From: JANOGU01 sp964602115
Lineage (GTDB): Bacteria; Pseudomonadota; Alphaproteobacteria; Rhodobacterales; Rhodobacteraceae
NCBI GenBank assembly: GCA_964602115.1
Contig: CAZRQN010000002.1
Coordinates: forward strand, 1 to 64,000
Direction of reading: 5' to 3'
Length of the DNA: 64,000 bases
Under the pieces are notes generated by a model. That model saw nothing but the letters and a program-made list of their open reading frames with translations. It ran no database searches and was not told where the DNA came from. Both the position numbers and the translations under genes were made by a program. The first letter of the stretch is position 1; each line of letters starts with the position of its first letter. Shown piece by piece: positions 8,254 through 16,771 of the stretch.

Positions 8254-9732
8254 GTGACCAAGTCCATTGACATGACGCAACTCGAGTCCTCGCAGAGCGT
8301 GACCCCTGCCGACAGACGGCGGGCCCGCGTCGGCCTGATGGGTGAATTCAGCGCCGGGAAGACGACGCTGATCAATTTTCTGCTGGGCGAGAACATCCTG
8401 CCGACGCGCGTGACCGCGACGCAATTCCCGCCCGTCTGGATGAGCCACGGAGAGCGGGATGCCTTCGCGGTCGCCCCTTCGGGCGAGGAGCGGCGGATCG
8501 GAATGGATGGTCTGGAAGCGGTTCCCCTTGCCGACACCGCCTATGTCAAGCTGACCTGCGAATCCGAGTTCCTGCGGGAGTTCGAGCTGATCGACACGCC
8601 CGGCATTTCCGATCCGAACCTCGCTGACGGCTACCGGCAGGCGATGACGGTCGGGCTTGATGCGCTGATCTGGTGTACCCATGCCACCCAGGCCTGGCGC
8701 GAAAGCGAACGGCGCGCTTTCATGGCCCTGCCCGAGGAGTTGCGCGCCCAGTCGGTGCTGCTGGCGACACGGTCGGACAAACTGAGCCCGGAGGACCGCC
8801 AGAAGGTGAAGGGACGGCTCGACCGCGAGTGCGGCAGCCTTTTCCGCGAAGTCATCATGTTCTCCACGGTTGATGCCATTGCCGCCTGCGAGGCCGGCGA
8901 TGAAGACGGGTTGTTTGTCACCAGCGGCGCGGATGCGCTGATTTCGCAGCTGCTGAAGATCGACGCCGACCTCAGTTCCCGGAACCTGCTCGCCGGGGTC
9001 GGGCCTGATTTCGCGCCGCAACTCCTCGCCGATCTGGAAAGCGAACCTGCCGACGAGCCGATGGAAGCGGCGGAACCGCCAAGGGACGATCAGGTGGTTG
9101 TCTCCCTGCAATCGGCCCGCGTTCGTCCCAAGCGCGTGGTCGCGCAGGGCCGGACGGGACAGGAGCGCATCAGTGCCGACGAGGCCGCCCGTTTCCAGGC
9201 CCAGATCCTGAGCACCGTGCCGCAGCCGCCGCAGGCAGGCACTCCCGCTGGCCATGCGGGTGACGTTCTGCCCTTGCGGCGTGTCACCCCGCCCGAGCCG
9301 GCTGCGGCCGGATCGGCATCGACCCTGCTGCTCGAACATCCGCTGCCGAAGACCGCCACGGCGGATGAACAGCCGGTCCGGCTGAGGGAGATCTTCAGCC
9401 TGCCGCCCGAGAGCGAGGCGGAAACTCCCGAAGCCATCGAAACCGCTGACGACCCGGGCGACGCGACAGAAATTCACTCCCAGCTTGCGAAGGTGATGGA
9501 GGAAATTGCGGCCGGGCTTGGCACGCTGCCGGCACGGGAAGACGCGGAGGAGGAGGAGACTTCGCCGACGCCGCCGCAGACGGATATCGAGATGCCGGAG
9601 CTTCCCGTCTCGGCCTCCGCGATCTGGCAGGCCATCGTCGCCGAGCAGTTGCCGGAGACGGTCTCCGACCTGGTTGCGGCGCTCGGTCAGTTCGCCGCGC
9701 TGCTGGATGAGAGGGGGCTGGTGCGTGCCTGA
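8254..9732 (+). CDS. Dynamin-like GTPase (second GTPase of island)
   Basis: A 492-residue protein starting with GTG after GAGGAG. The G domain shows G1 GEFSAGKT at residues 30-37, a conserved threonine-rich G2 region (LPTRVTATQFP), G3 DTPGI at 114-118 and G4 TRSDK at 172-176, so nucleotide binding looks intact. From about residue 260 the chain becomes Pro/Glu/Ala-rich and probably disordered, ending in a short helical segment (SASAIWQAIVAEQLPETVSDLV). It is much shorter than a full dynamin and may act with the first GTPase as a hetero-assembly, as paired bacterial dynamin-like proteins do. That pairing is inferred from adjacency. Confidence 0.82.
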   Translation: MTKSIDMTQLESSQSVTPADRRRARVGLMGEFSAGKTTLINFLLGENILPTRVTATQFPPVWMSHGERDAFAVAPSGEERRIGMDGLEAVPLADTAYVKLTCESEFLREFELIDTPGISDPNLADGYRQAMTVGLDALIWCTHATQAWRESERRAFMALPEELRAQSVLLATRSDKLSPEDRQKVKGRLDRECGSLFREVIMFSTVDAIAACEAGDEDGLFVTSGADALISQLLKIDADLSSRNLLAGVGPDFAPQLLADLESEPADEPMEAAEPPRDDQVVVSLQSARVRPKRVVAQGRTGQERISADEAARFQAQILSTVPQPPQAGTPAGHAGDVLPLRRVTPPEPAAAGSASTLLLEHPLPKTATADEQPVRLREIFSLPPESEAETPEAIETADDPGDATEIHSQLAKVMEEIAAGLGTLPAREDAEEEETSPTPPQTDIEMPELPVSASAIWQAIVAEQLPETVSDLVAALGQFAALLDERGLVRA

Positions 9733-9776
9733 TCTCAGCCGAACGGCAATTCCGGAATTCCGGCCAGGGTGAACCC

Positions 9777-10166
9777 ATGCACTTTCGAACGGCGCTGGGG
9801 CGCGGACTGGAAACCGTACCGGACTGCAGGGCGGTCTGCTATGTCGATCTGACCAGCGGGCTTGTCCTGGCCTCCAGCCTGCGATCCTACCTTCCGCAGG
9901 AGCAGCTCAATCTGGTTGCCACTGTCGGCGCGGACCTGATCGAGAGCGGAGCCAGATACGCAGCTGCCGGCCCCTCTGCGGCTGCGGGCGGGTGCGCGCC
10001 CTCGATCGTCACCGTGCACGGGAAGACCGATCTTTTCGTCTATGTGCGCCTGAAAGAGGAGGATGCGCATATGCTCTGTTACTGCTGTGGCCCCGATGCA
10101 GGGTCAGGTCAGGTCATGGATGCAGTGCTGAAAAATTGCGCCGAGGTATCGGACCTGCTTGGGTGA
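9777..10166 (+). CDS. Roadblock/LC7-like small protein
   Basis: A 129-residue protein. Its pattern fits a roadblock/LC7 fold: a helix, then a strand pair (CRAVCYVDLTSGLVLASSL), a helix, then two strands (PSIVTVHGKTDLFVYVRL and AHMLCYCCGP), and a last helix (GQVMDAVLKNCAEVSDLL). Roadblock proteins such as MglB regulate small GTPases, which would make sense next to three GTPases. The assignment is by secondary-structure pattern and neighbourhood, not by an invariant motif, so the fold is an inference. It lies 44 nt after the second GTPase gene. Confidence 0.55.
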   Translation: MHFRTALGRGLETVPDCRAVCYVDLTSGLVLASSLRSYLPQEQLNLVATVGADLIESGARYAAAGPSAAAGGCAPSIVTVHGKTDLFVYVRLKEEDAHMLCYCCGPDAGSGQVMDAVLKNCAEVSDLLG

Positions 10167-10203
10167 GCGCCCGGTACCCCAGACCCAAACGAAAAGACTG
10201 ATC

Positions 10204-10953
10204 GTGAAACGCCTTCCAGAAGTCCTCGCAGTTCTCGAACTGGCCGCAACCGCGCGGCCGGGTTCCGACACAAAGAAGCTGCCCGCCGGCCGTGACGCGC
10301 GGCTGCGCGAGATACTGGACGCCATTGATCTGACCGTCCTGCCGAGACGGATCGAATTCCACACCGCCGATCGCCATATCGGCTCGCTGGATGTCGAGGG
10401 CGGCAGGGTCATGGGCATCGATGGCCGAACGGTCGGTGAGGACCGGGACGCGGCACTCGCCGCATGGGCGCAATGGTTCGGCGACGTGGTCGCTCCGCCC
10501 GAGGATCTGCAGCTGCGCCCGGTGCCCGAACCGTCGTTCAGCGGAAGGTTTGCCGCCGGTCTTTCGGCGAACGACCTGCGGAATGCTGTCGGAGATGCTG
10601 GAGGAACCGACCCGAGGGCGGCGCATTCGCCCCCCCGGGCAGGTTCCCCGCCCCTGATTGTCGCATTCCACGGCCATGCGCGCGGGGCCAGGCAGTTCAG
10701 CCTCTCGGCGCCGCCCGATGCCTTGCCGGAGGCGGCTGGGGAGGCGCCCGTCACCCCGCTCGTCGCCGAAGTGCTGCGGGTATGCCCCTCGATTTCCCAA
10801 CTGGTCGGCAAGGACTTTCTCATTCACCTGACAACCGGCGGCCAGTCGGGCGCTGCAATCGCGGTTTCGGAGGACGACGGTTCATTCGGGCATCTCGATT
10901 GCGACGACCTCGCCGCCGTACTGGCCGGCTGGCGCGCAGGGGACCGGCCATGA
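10204..10953 (+). CDS. Unknown protein of the GTPase operon
   Basis: A 249-residue protein not recognised with confidence. GTG 10204 has AAAAGA upstream; TTG 10159 overlapping the previous gene is an alternative. The N-terminal part contains RRIEFHTADRHIGSLDVEG followed by GRVMGIDG and a helix ending AAWAQWFGD. This faintly recalls PATAN/DUF4388 domains, which accompany roadblock proteins and Mgl-type GTPases, but the likeness is weak. A Pro/Gly-rich linker near residues 130-155 leads to a small C-terminal alpha/beta domain. The next gene begins inside its stop codon (ATGA), which implies co-translation and probably a shared complex. Confidence 0.6.
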   Translation: MKRLPEVLAVLELAATARPGSDTKKLPAGRDARLREILDAIDLTVLPRRIEFHTADRHIGSLDVEGGRVMGIDGRTVGEDRDAALAAWAQWFGDVVAPPEDLQLRPVPEPSFSGRFAAGLSANDLRNAVGDAGGTDPRAAHSPPRAGSPPLIVAFHGHARGARQFSLSAPPDALPEAAGEAPVTPLVAEVLRVCPSISQLVGKDFLIHLTTGGQSGAAIAVSEDDGSFGHLDCDDLAAVLAGWRAGDRP

Positions 10954-12248
10954 ACCCGGCCCCGAAGGATCCGGAGCTGGCGCAGCTGGACCTGCTCCTC
11001 GCTGCGGTCGATCGGCTGGTGCCTGACCCCGATGCCGCTCAGGCCGAGATCGTCGCACAGGTTCACCGTTGGAAGCACCGCCTGCAAGGTCCGGTGCGCC
11101 TGGCGTTTGTTGGAGGGGCGGGGGTCGGAAAGTCCGGCCTCATCAACCTCCTCGTCGGTGAGCCGCTCCTGCCGCCCTCCGAAACCGCCCTGCCGATGCC
11201 GGTGACGATCGTCAGCCACGGACCGCGCGACAGGCTGGTCGCGAGCTGGTGGGACCGGCCAGGCGCAGAGGTTTCCGGCCAGGATCTCGGAGCCGCCCTC
11301 GCGCTTGGACCGGACCTGCTGACGCTGGAATCCGGCTGCGAGGTGCTTGAGGATCTCACCTTTGTCGAAGCCCGCTGGCCTGCGGACCAACGCGGACAGA
11401 AGCAGTGCCTTTTCGCACTGTCACGGCTCGCGGACGTGGTGTTCTGGTGCGCCGATGGCCGCGACCCGGAAACCTGGCCCGGCCCCGCGACACTGGGGCA
11501 GTTGCCGCAGCGCTTGACCCGCAACTCGCGCCTGGTTCTCACCCACGCCGACGGGACAGCCGGGGACGCGCAGCAAATCGAGGAGCGCGCGGCGAAGTCA
11601 ACGCGCTGGCGTTGTCTGCCGATCTCTGTCCCGGCGGCCATGGCCGCCTTGCAAGACCTGCCCGACGATTTCGAGACGCGTTGGGCGGGCAGCGGCGCCG
11701 AAGCTCTTGTTCAGGAGGTCGCCGAGGCGGCGATCCGCTTCCGGGCTGCCGAACGCGAGAAAGTGCGGGCCGGAATTGCCGAATCCGTCGCGCCTTGGCT
11801 GGAGGCTCTGCGTCAGGCGTTTCCGGCAACGTTCGCCGATGGGGGCGAGAGCCTGGTCCCGACAAGCGGAACGGAGCCACAGGAACACGGTGCCCCCGCC
11901 CCTGAACCCGCGCACGGACATGGGGAAGAGGTTGCGCAGGCATCGGACAGCATCACGGAACAGCAGCCGCAGAGCGAACTCGCCGTTCGGGCGGCCGGCA
12001 TCCTCTCGGAGCTGCAGGCCGGGACCCTGGCCAGCAATGCCGAGGTGATCTCCGCCGTGCTGGAAGCGGTGGAGGCGGTACATGAATCCGCCTGCTCCGA
12101 GACGGGATCTCCGGTCGGGGATCCGCAGAAGGACTTCGACCGCGCCCGCGACCTCCTGACGCTGATGCAGTTCGAGGCCGACGACAAGGCCGCGCTGGAT
12201 GCCGTCCGCATCCTGTGGCAGCTCGCGAGTCTGCCGGTTCGGCTCTGA
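10950..12248 (+). CDS. P-loop GTPase-like protein, partly degenerate (third)
   Basis: A 432-residue protein whose ATG overlaps the previous stop (ATGA). A Walker A/G1 loop GGAGVGKS is at residues 55-62 in a typical context (RLAFVGGAGVGKSGLINLL). The G3 position is degenerate: VEARWP stands where DxxG is expected, so hydrolysis may be impaired or absent. THAD near residue 198 may stand for G4 (N/TKxD). From about 290 it is low complexity, then it ends with a helical segment rich in Glu/Ala/Leu. It may be a regulatory or pseudo-GTPase partner of the two dynamin-like proteins. It closes the first half of the island; a 509-nt gap follows before the kinase gene. Confidence 0.7.
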   Translation: MNPAPKDPELAQLDLLLAAVDRLVPDPDAAQAEIVAQVHRWKHRLQGPVRLAFVGGAGVGKSGLINLLVGEPLLPPSETALPMPVTIVSHGPRDRLVASWWDRPGAEVSGQDLGAALALGPDLLTLESGCEVLEDLTFVEARWPADQRGQKQCLFALSRLADVVFWCADGRDPETWPGPATLGQLPQRLTRNSRLVLTHADGTAGDAQQIEERAAKSTRWRCLPISVPAAMAALQDLPDDFETRWAGSGAEALVQEVAEAAIRFRAAEREKVRAGIAESVAPWLEALRQAFPATFADGGESLVPTSGTEPQEHGAPAPEPAHGHGEEVAQASDSITEQQPQSELAVRAAGILSELQAGTLASNAEVISAVLEAVEAVHESACSETGSPVGDPQKDFDRARDLLTLMQFEADDKAALDAVRILWQLASLPVRL

Positions 12249-12757
12249 ACTCCGGACAATTCGCGACCGCTGCGAGGACATCAGACTTCCCGTGAAACGG
12301 TTGCCGGCGGCGCGCCGCCGCATGGCGCGTGAGTCTTTTCGACAGACCGGCGGCATCCGGCCGATGATTCATTCGCAAACCAACTGCGATTGATCACGCG
12401 AGCGAAGGAAGAGCCAGTTGGGGACTATCCCGAAGACCCCACGAAAATGTCTTTTCGGGGACACAAGGGAGTTCGGGACAGCAGCCCCCCAGCCGGCAAA
12501 ACACGGCACATTTTCGTTGTTTTTCAAATCATTAGCGACTCTTCCCAGGGGCGGTTACCCCAGTTCCATCCAGTTTTCCCCTTTGCTGCGCCAAACTTTT
12601 GCCGCCAACGAATCGGCAGATTGTCCCCGGAATTGGTTCTGGTTTGTGAACGATCAGTCGCGGTTCTTCCGGCGTGGGGAATCTGCCTCGCATCTGCGCA
12701 AGAGGCCGGCGACGTCGTTTCCCATCCAGGATCGGACGTCGGTCGTAGGGGATGAAA
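12249..12757. other. Intergenic region before the kinase operon
   Basis: About 509 bp without a supported gene. A hairpin lies at 12438-12460: CCC (12438-12440), a bulged A, then CGAAAA (12442-12447) pairs with TTTTCG (12452-12457) and GGG around a TGTC loop. A T-rich stretch at about 12511-12540 is a reasonable place for a promoter. A frame across 12390-12755 exists but has no SD or family look. Confidence 0.5.
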
Positions 12758-14968
12758 ATGGCTATGGAAGCAGTCGTGACGAAAGAAGACGAAGGTGCCG
12801 AGAGCGTCGTTGACGAACTCAAGCCCGGGACCAAGCTTCTCAATGGTCAGTACACGATCAACCAGTTTCTGAACAACGGCGGGTTCGGGATCACATATCT
12901 CGCCACCGACAGTCTCAACCGGACAGTCGTGGTCAAGGAGTGTTTCCCCAACGCCTTCTGCCGGCGTTCGAAGACGGTCGTGGCGGCGCGGTCGCGGGCG
13001 CACCAGGCAGAGCTCCGGTCGGTGGTGAAGCTCTTCGTGCAAGAGGCCCACAATCTCGCCAAGCTCGCGCATCCGCATATCGTCGCCGTGCATCAGGTCT
13101 TCGAGGACAACGGCACCGCCTATATGGCGATCGACTATGTGGACGGTCGCGATCTGCTGAACCTGATCGAGGACAAGTCCCTTCACCTGACGCCGACCGA
13201 GGTGATCGGGATCACCAGAAAGCTTCTGTCTGCGGTCGCCTTCATCCACGACCACGACATGCTTCACCGGGACATCTCGCCCGACAACATCCTGCTGAAC
13301 AAGAAGGGCGAACCGGTCCTCATCGACTTCGGCGCCGCACGCGAGCAGGCATCGCGCAAGAGCCGCGCCCTGACGGCCCTCCGGGTCGTGAAGGACGGGT
13401 ATTCCCCGCAGGAATTCTACATTGCCGGCAGCGAACAGGGCCCCTGGAGCGATCTCTATGCCCTGGCCGCCTCGCTCTACCACCTGATCGTCGGCGAAGC
13501 GCCGGCCAACGGGCAGATGCGGCTCGCCGCCCTCGCGGAGAACCGCGAAGACCCCTACCAGCCGCTGGTCGGCCGTGTAGAGGGCTATCCGGAGGCATTC
13601 CTGGCGGCCATCGACAAAGCGTTGAACACGCTGCCCAAGCGCCGGCTGCAGTCGGCGGCGGAATGGCTGAGCTGCATCGACAACGCGGAAGCCGCCGTGC
13701 CTGTGCCGCCGCAGGCGGCGGGTGCGGAGCCCGAAGCCGCAGGACAGGAACAGGCGCCGCAGCCCAAACCGTCGAAGGCCGACCGGACTTTTGCGCCGAT
13801 CCGCGACAGCGCCGGCCAGGAACCCGTCTCGCTCCGCAGGTCGCGGACCCGCCTGCTGGCCGCCTGCGCCGCCGCCAGCCTCGTCGCGGCAGGTTCATGG
13901 CTTGCAACGCCTCAGAAAGGGCCGGCCCCCGCAGCCAAGCCGGTCGTCATCGCCTCCGGCGCCGCCGGTACCGTCGCAGGCACCAGCGCGAAGCCGGAGC
14001 CCAAAGCCTCGACACCCGCTGTTCCTGTGGCCAGTGCGGCCCCCGCCGGGAAAGCTCCGAGCAGCGCGCCGGAGCCTGCGGTCAAGCCTGAACCGCAGAC
14101 GGCCGTGGCGACGGCCGAACCTGCGGCCAGGGCCGAAGCCGCCAACCCCAAGGTCGAGATCGCCGCCGCAGCGCCGGCCGCCGATCCTGCTGCCATTGCG
14201 CCGGCTGTCGAAACTGCGGCCGAGCCTGCAGAGGCTGCCGCCGCTGTGCTGCCGCCCCTGGCGGAGGTGGTCAAGGCCGGCGACGAGCAGACAGCCGCCG
14301 CCGCTCCGGCCGAGCCCGGACCCGAAGCTGTTCCCGCCAAGGTGACGCTGGCGGAAACCCAGGTCAATTTCGCGGCCTGGGATGTGCACATGCCCTTCGT
14401 CAGCAGCATCCGCAACGTGAACGCTGACTCGGCAGTGGTGATCGTTCTGGTGAACAGCGACGCCGATCTTGCGACTTCCGGCGACTGGATCCGGGCCGGC
14501 ACCGCGATTTTTGCAGTCAACGGAAACCCGGTTCGCGCCGGTCAGACCCTGCCGGGACTGATGCTGAACGCACTGCATGTGGACCCAGATGGCTACACGC
14601 GGGCCGGCGTGGAATACCGAAACGGCACCACGAACGAGCGCCAGCAGGGATTGCTGGCAGTCCCGGTAATCCGGCTCATCAGCCTGGCGAACGGCGTTGA
14701 CCTGCAGGCGACGGTCATCGACGGCAAGTGGCAGACCGTCGTCACCAAGGTCATTGCCGAACAACCCGATGGCCTGAAAGTCGGCGACGTGCTGCACCGC
14801 GACAAGGGCAGCGATCTTGCTCTCGACGGGCCCCAGTCTCTGGAGAGCCTGATCGCCGATCTTCAGGCGCGAGATGTGCCCACCACCGAGATGGCGGTCG
14901 TTCGCGACAGTCGCCTGGTCACCGTCAAGTTCGCCCTGGCGACCATAGCTGCGGCGGCAAGCGAGTGA
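12758..14968 (+). CDS. Transmembrane Ser/Thr protein kinase
   Basis: A 736-residue Hanks-type kinase. ATG 12758 is preferred over 12752 because TAGGGG sits 7 nt upstream. Kinase domain about 30-290: glycine-rich loop NNGGFGITY (39-47), VVVKE with the ATP-binding lysine at 60, catalytic HRDISPDN (170-177), DFGAA (190-194) and GYSPQEFY in the activation segment. All catalytic residues are present. One membrane span at about 365-386 (LLAACAAASLVAAGSWLA) is followed by a long Ala/Pro/Glu linker, then an extracytoplasmic domain (about 525-736) with two PDZ-like halves (GDWIRAGTAIFAVNGNPV and DGLKVGDVLHRDKG). Its stop overlaps the FHA gene start. It is probably the sensor kinase of the island, with FHA and PP2C as partners. 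Confidence 0.9.
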   Translation: MAMEAVVTKEDEGAESVVDELKPGTKLLNGQYTINQFLNNGGFGITYLATDSLNRTVVVKECFPNAFCRRSKTVVAARSRAHQAELRSVVKLFVQEAHNLAKLAHPHIVAVHQVFEDNGTAYMAIDYVDGRDLLNLIEDKSLHLTPTEVIGITRKLLSAVAFIHDHDMLHRDISPDNILLNKKGEPVLIDFGAAREQASRKSRALTALRVVKDGYSPQEFYIAGSEQGPWSDLYALAASLYHLIVGEAPANGQMRLAALAENREDPYQPLVGRVEGYPEAFLAAIDKALNTLPKRRLQSAAEWLSCIDNAEAAVPVPPQAAGAEPEAAGQEQAPQPKPSKADRTFAPIRDSAGQEPVSLRRSRTRLLAACAAASLVAAGSWLATPQKGPAPAAKPVVIASGAAGTVAGTSAKPEPKASTPAVPVASAAPAGKAPSSAPEPAVKPEPQTAVATAEPAARAEAANPKVEIAAAAPAADPAAIAPAVETAAEPAEAAAAVLPPLAEVVKAGDEQTAAAAPAEPGPEAVPAKVTLAETQVNFAAWDVHMPFVSSIRNVNADSAVVIVLVNSDADLATSGDWIRAGTAIFAVNGNPVRAGQTLPGLMLNALHVDPDGYTRAGVEYRNGTTNERQQGLLAVPVIRLISLANGVDLQATVIDGKWQTVVTKVIAEQPDGLKVGDVLHRDKGSDLALDGPQSLESLIADLQARDVPTTEMAVVRDSRLVTVKFALATIAAAASE

Positions 14969-15933
14969 ACGGCCAGGAAACGGGGGCTGACAGCCGAAAG
15001 ACCACTCCGATGAAACCCCGTTCGGGATTTGGAAAACGAGGATTCTGGCGGGCCAAGAGGCGCCAGCCGGAGCAGATGCAGGATCAAACCGTGATGACAA
15101 TGCCAGAGAAAATCGCACCGCAGTCGCAGGATGCGGCCGATCTCATCCCCCGGGACGGACGGGTGCCCGCTGAACCCGAGAAGCGTCGCATCGCATCGCC
15201 CCTTAGCCTTCTGGCGCGGCGCCTGCGGGCCTCGGTCGAGACCACCGGTGCCGGCGCACCGCCGGCCGCTGCGGTGGTCGCGCCCGAAGTCTCCGCCGCC
15301 GCCGACCCCGCGCTTGCCGATCCGGCCCCCGCCGAAACACCGGCTGCTGCGCCGGAGGCTGTCCCCGCGTCGATGGCCGGGGAGGCAGGCCTGCCGGCAC
15401 CGGAGGTCGAACCGTCGATCGAGAAGGCCGCTGAAACGGCCATGCCGGAGGCGCGCCCCCTTGAGGTTCCGCCGCGCCGCGCTGCCCGGGTGAAGACCAC
15501 CTTCCTGGGCTTCGAGCATTCGGACGGCCGCATCGACGACTTCTTTGCCAAGGAGCAGAACGCGGCCGGCCCGAAACCCTCGCTCTTTCCGGTGGGCTGG
15601 CTTGTGGTGGTCGCCGGTCCGGGGCGCGGGAACTGGTTCGCGCTGGCCACCGGCGTCTCGCAGATCGGGCGCGGCGACGACCAGGCCGTCCAGCTCGATT
15701 TCGGCGACAACGCCATCTCGCGCAGCAACCACGCCGCCATCGCCTACGATGACGAGGAGAACAAATTCTACATCGGGCACGGCGGAAAGACGAACATCGT
15801 CCGCCTGAACGGGCGCCCGGTTCTGTCAACCGAAATGCTCGCGGCCGGCGATCACATCCGCATGGGCGAAACGACCCTCAAGTTCGTCCCGCTCTGCGGC
15901 GCCGAATTCCAATGGAACGCGCCAATTGACTGA
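14965..15933 (+). CDS. FHA domain protein
   Basis: A 322-residue protein starting by GTG overlapping the kinase stop (GTGA); ATG 15010 is an alternative. Residues 1-190 are basic at first (GFGKRGFWRAKRRQ), then Ala/Pro/Glu-rich and disordered. Residues about 212-310 form a forkhead-associated domain, the phosphothreonine reader: QIGRGDDQAVQLDF, then ISRSNHAAIAY with the Ser and His of the binding loop, then NGRPVLSTEMLAAGDHIRMG. It should bind a threonine phosphorylated by the adjacent kinase, possibly on the kinase itself or on a GTPase. The PP2C gene follows after 7 nt. The partner is inferred. Confidence 0.9.
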   Translation: MNGQETGADSRKTTPMKPRSGFGKRGFWRAKRRQPEQMQDQTVMTMPEKIAPQSQDAADLIPRDGRVPAEPEKRRIASPLSLLARRLRASVETTGAGAPPAAAVVAPEVSAAADPALADPAPAETPAAAPEAVPASMAGEAGLPAPEVEPSIEKAAETAMPEARPLEVPPRRAARVKTTFLGFEHSDGRIDDFFAKEQNAAGPKPSLFPVGWLVVVAGPGRGNWFALATGVSQIGRGDDQAVQLDFGDNAISRSNHAAIAYDDEENKFYIGHGGKTNIVRLNGRPVLSTEMLAAGDHIRMGETTLKFVPLCGAEFQWNAPID

Positions 15934-15940
15934 GGATTGC

Positions 15941-16705
15941 ATGATGATCGATGTCGCTGGCGCCGCGTCGAAGGGGCGCAGGGAATATCAGGAGGATGCC
16001 GTCGCGATCGACTTCGTCGAGGGCGACAGCCGGGGTTTCGTGGCACTGGCGGACGGCATGGGAGGCCATGAAGCGGGCGACATCGCCAGCCGCATCGTGG
16101 TCCGCAAGATGACGGAATTCCTCCGCGAACGCCTCTATCTGAAACACATGCAGGAAACCGCAATTCCGGACCTGCTGAAGGAAGGTGCGAAGACGGCGAA
16201 TGCGGCAATCGCCGCCTATGTGACCCGAAACCGTGAAGTCGCCGGCATGGGTGCGACACTTGTCGTGCCGGTTCTGTCGAAAGACCGACTCTACTGGCTG
16301 TCGATCGGTGACTCCCCCCTCTACCACTTCGACGGAGAGGTGCTGCGCCAGGTCAATGAGGATCACTCTCTGGGACCGCAGATCGACCTGATGGTGAGGG
16401 CAGGCGTGCTCGACCCCGAAATGGGAAAGAACCACCCCGACCGGAATTGCCTGACCTCGGTACTCACCGGCAGCGAAATTCCCCGGGTGGATTGCGGTCG
16501 GTCGCTGAGGGTAGAGCCCGGCCATATCGTCATCGTGTCGAGCGACGGGCTGCAGTTTCTGTCGCCGGACGAAATCGAAAGCATCGTCCGCAAACACCGG
16601 GAAAGCAACGGAAGCACGCTCGCCGGCGCCCTGATGGAGGCGATCGACCACCTGAACGATCCCGATCAGGACAATGTCTCGCTTGCTGTGATCAAGATCA
16701 CATGA
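15941..16705 (+). CDS. PP2C-type protein phosphatase
   Basis: A 254-residue PP2C/PPM phosphatase, about the minimal domain length. Metal-site motifs are intact: KGRREYQEDA at residues 11-20, ADGMGGHEAG at 37-46, GMGATLV, LSIGDSPLY, HSLG, and a terminal DQDN near 245. It would remove phosphate from Ser/Thr put on by the neighbouring kinase, the usual PrkC/PrpC or PpkA/PppA pairing. TGAGGA just upstream serves ATG 15941 or 15944; the second has better spacing. Soluble and cytoplasmic. Confidence 0.93.
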   Translation: MMIDVAGAASKGRREYQEDAVAIDFVEGDSRGFVALADGMGGHEAGDIASRIVVRKMTEFLRERLYLKHMQETAIPDLLKEGAKTANAAIAAYVTRNREVAGMGATLVVPVLSKDRLYWLSIGDSPLYHFDGEVLRQVNEDHSLGPQIDLMVRAGVLDPEMGKNHPDRNCLTSVLTGSEIPRVDCGRSLRVEPGHIVIVSSDGLQFLSPDEIESIVRKHRESNGSTLAGALMEAIDHLNDPDQDNVSLAVIKIT

Positions 16706-16771
16706 CCCGCAATCCCCCAATTCAGAAGCAGTCCGATGCCGGGCCGCTCTTCGCAGCAACAGGAGTCAGAC

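Noticed and set aside
12390..12755. 121-codon frame before the kinase gene
   Set aside because: No SD, no family look, and it overlaps the kinase start and a hairpin.
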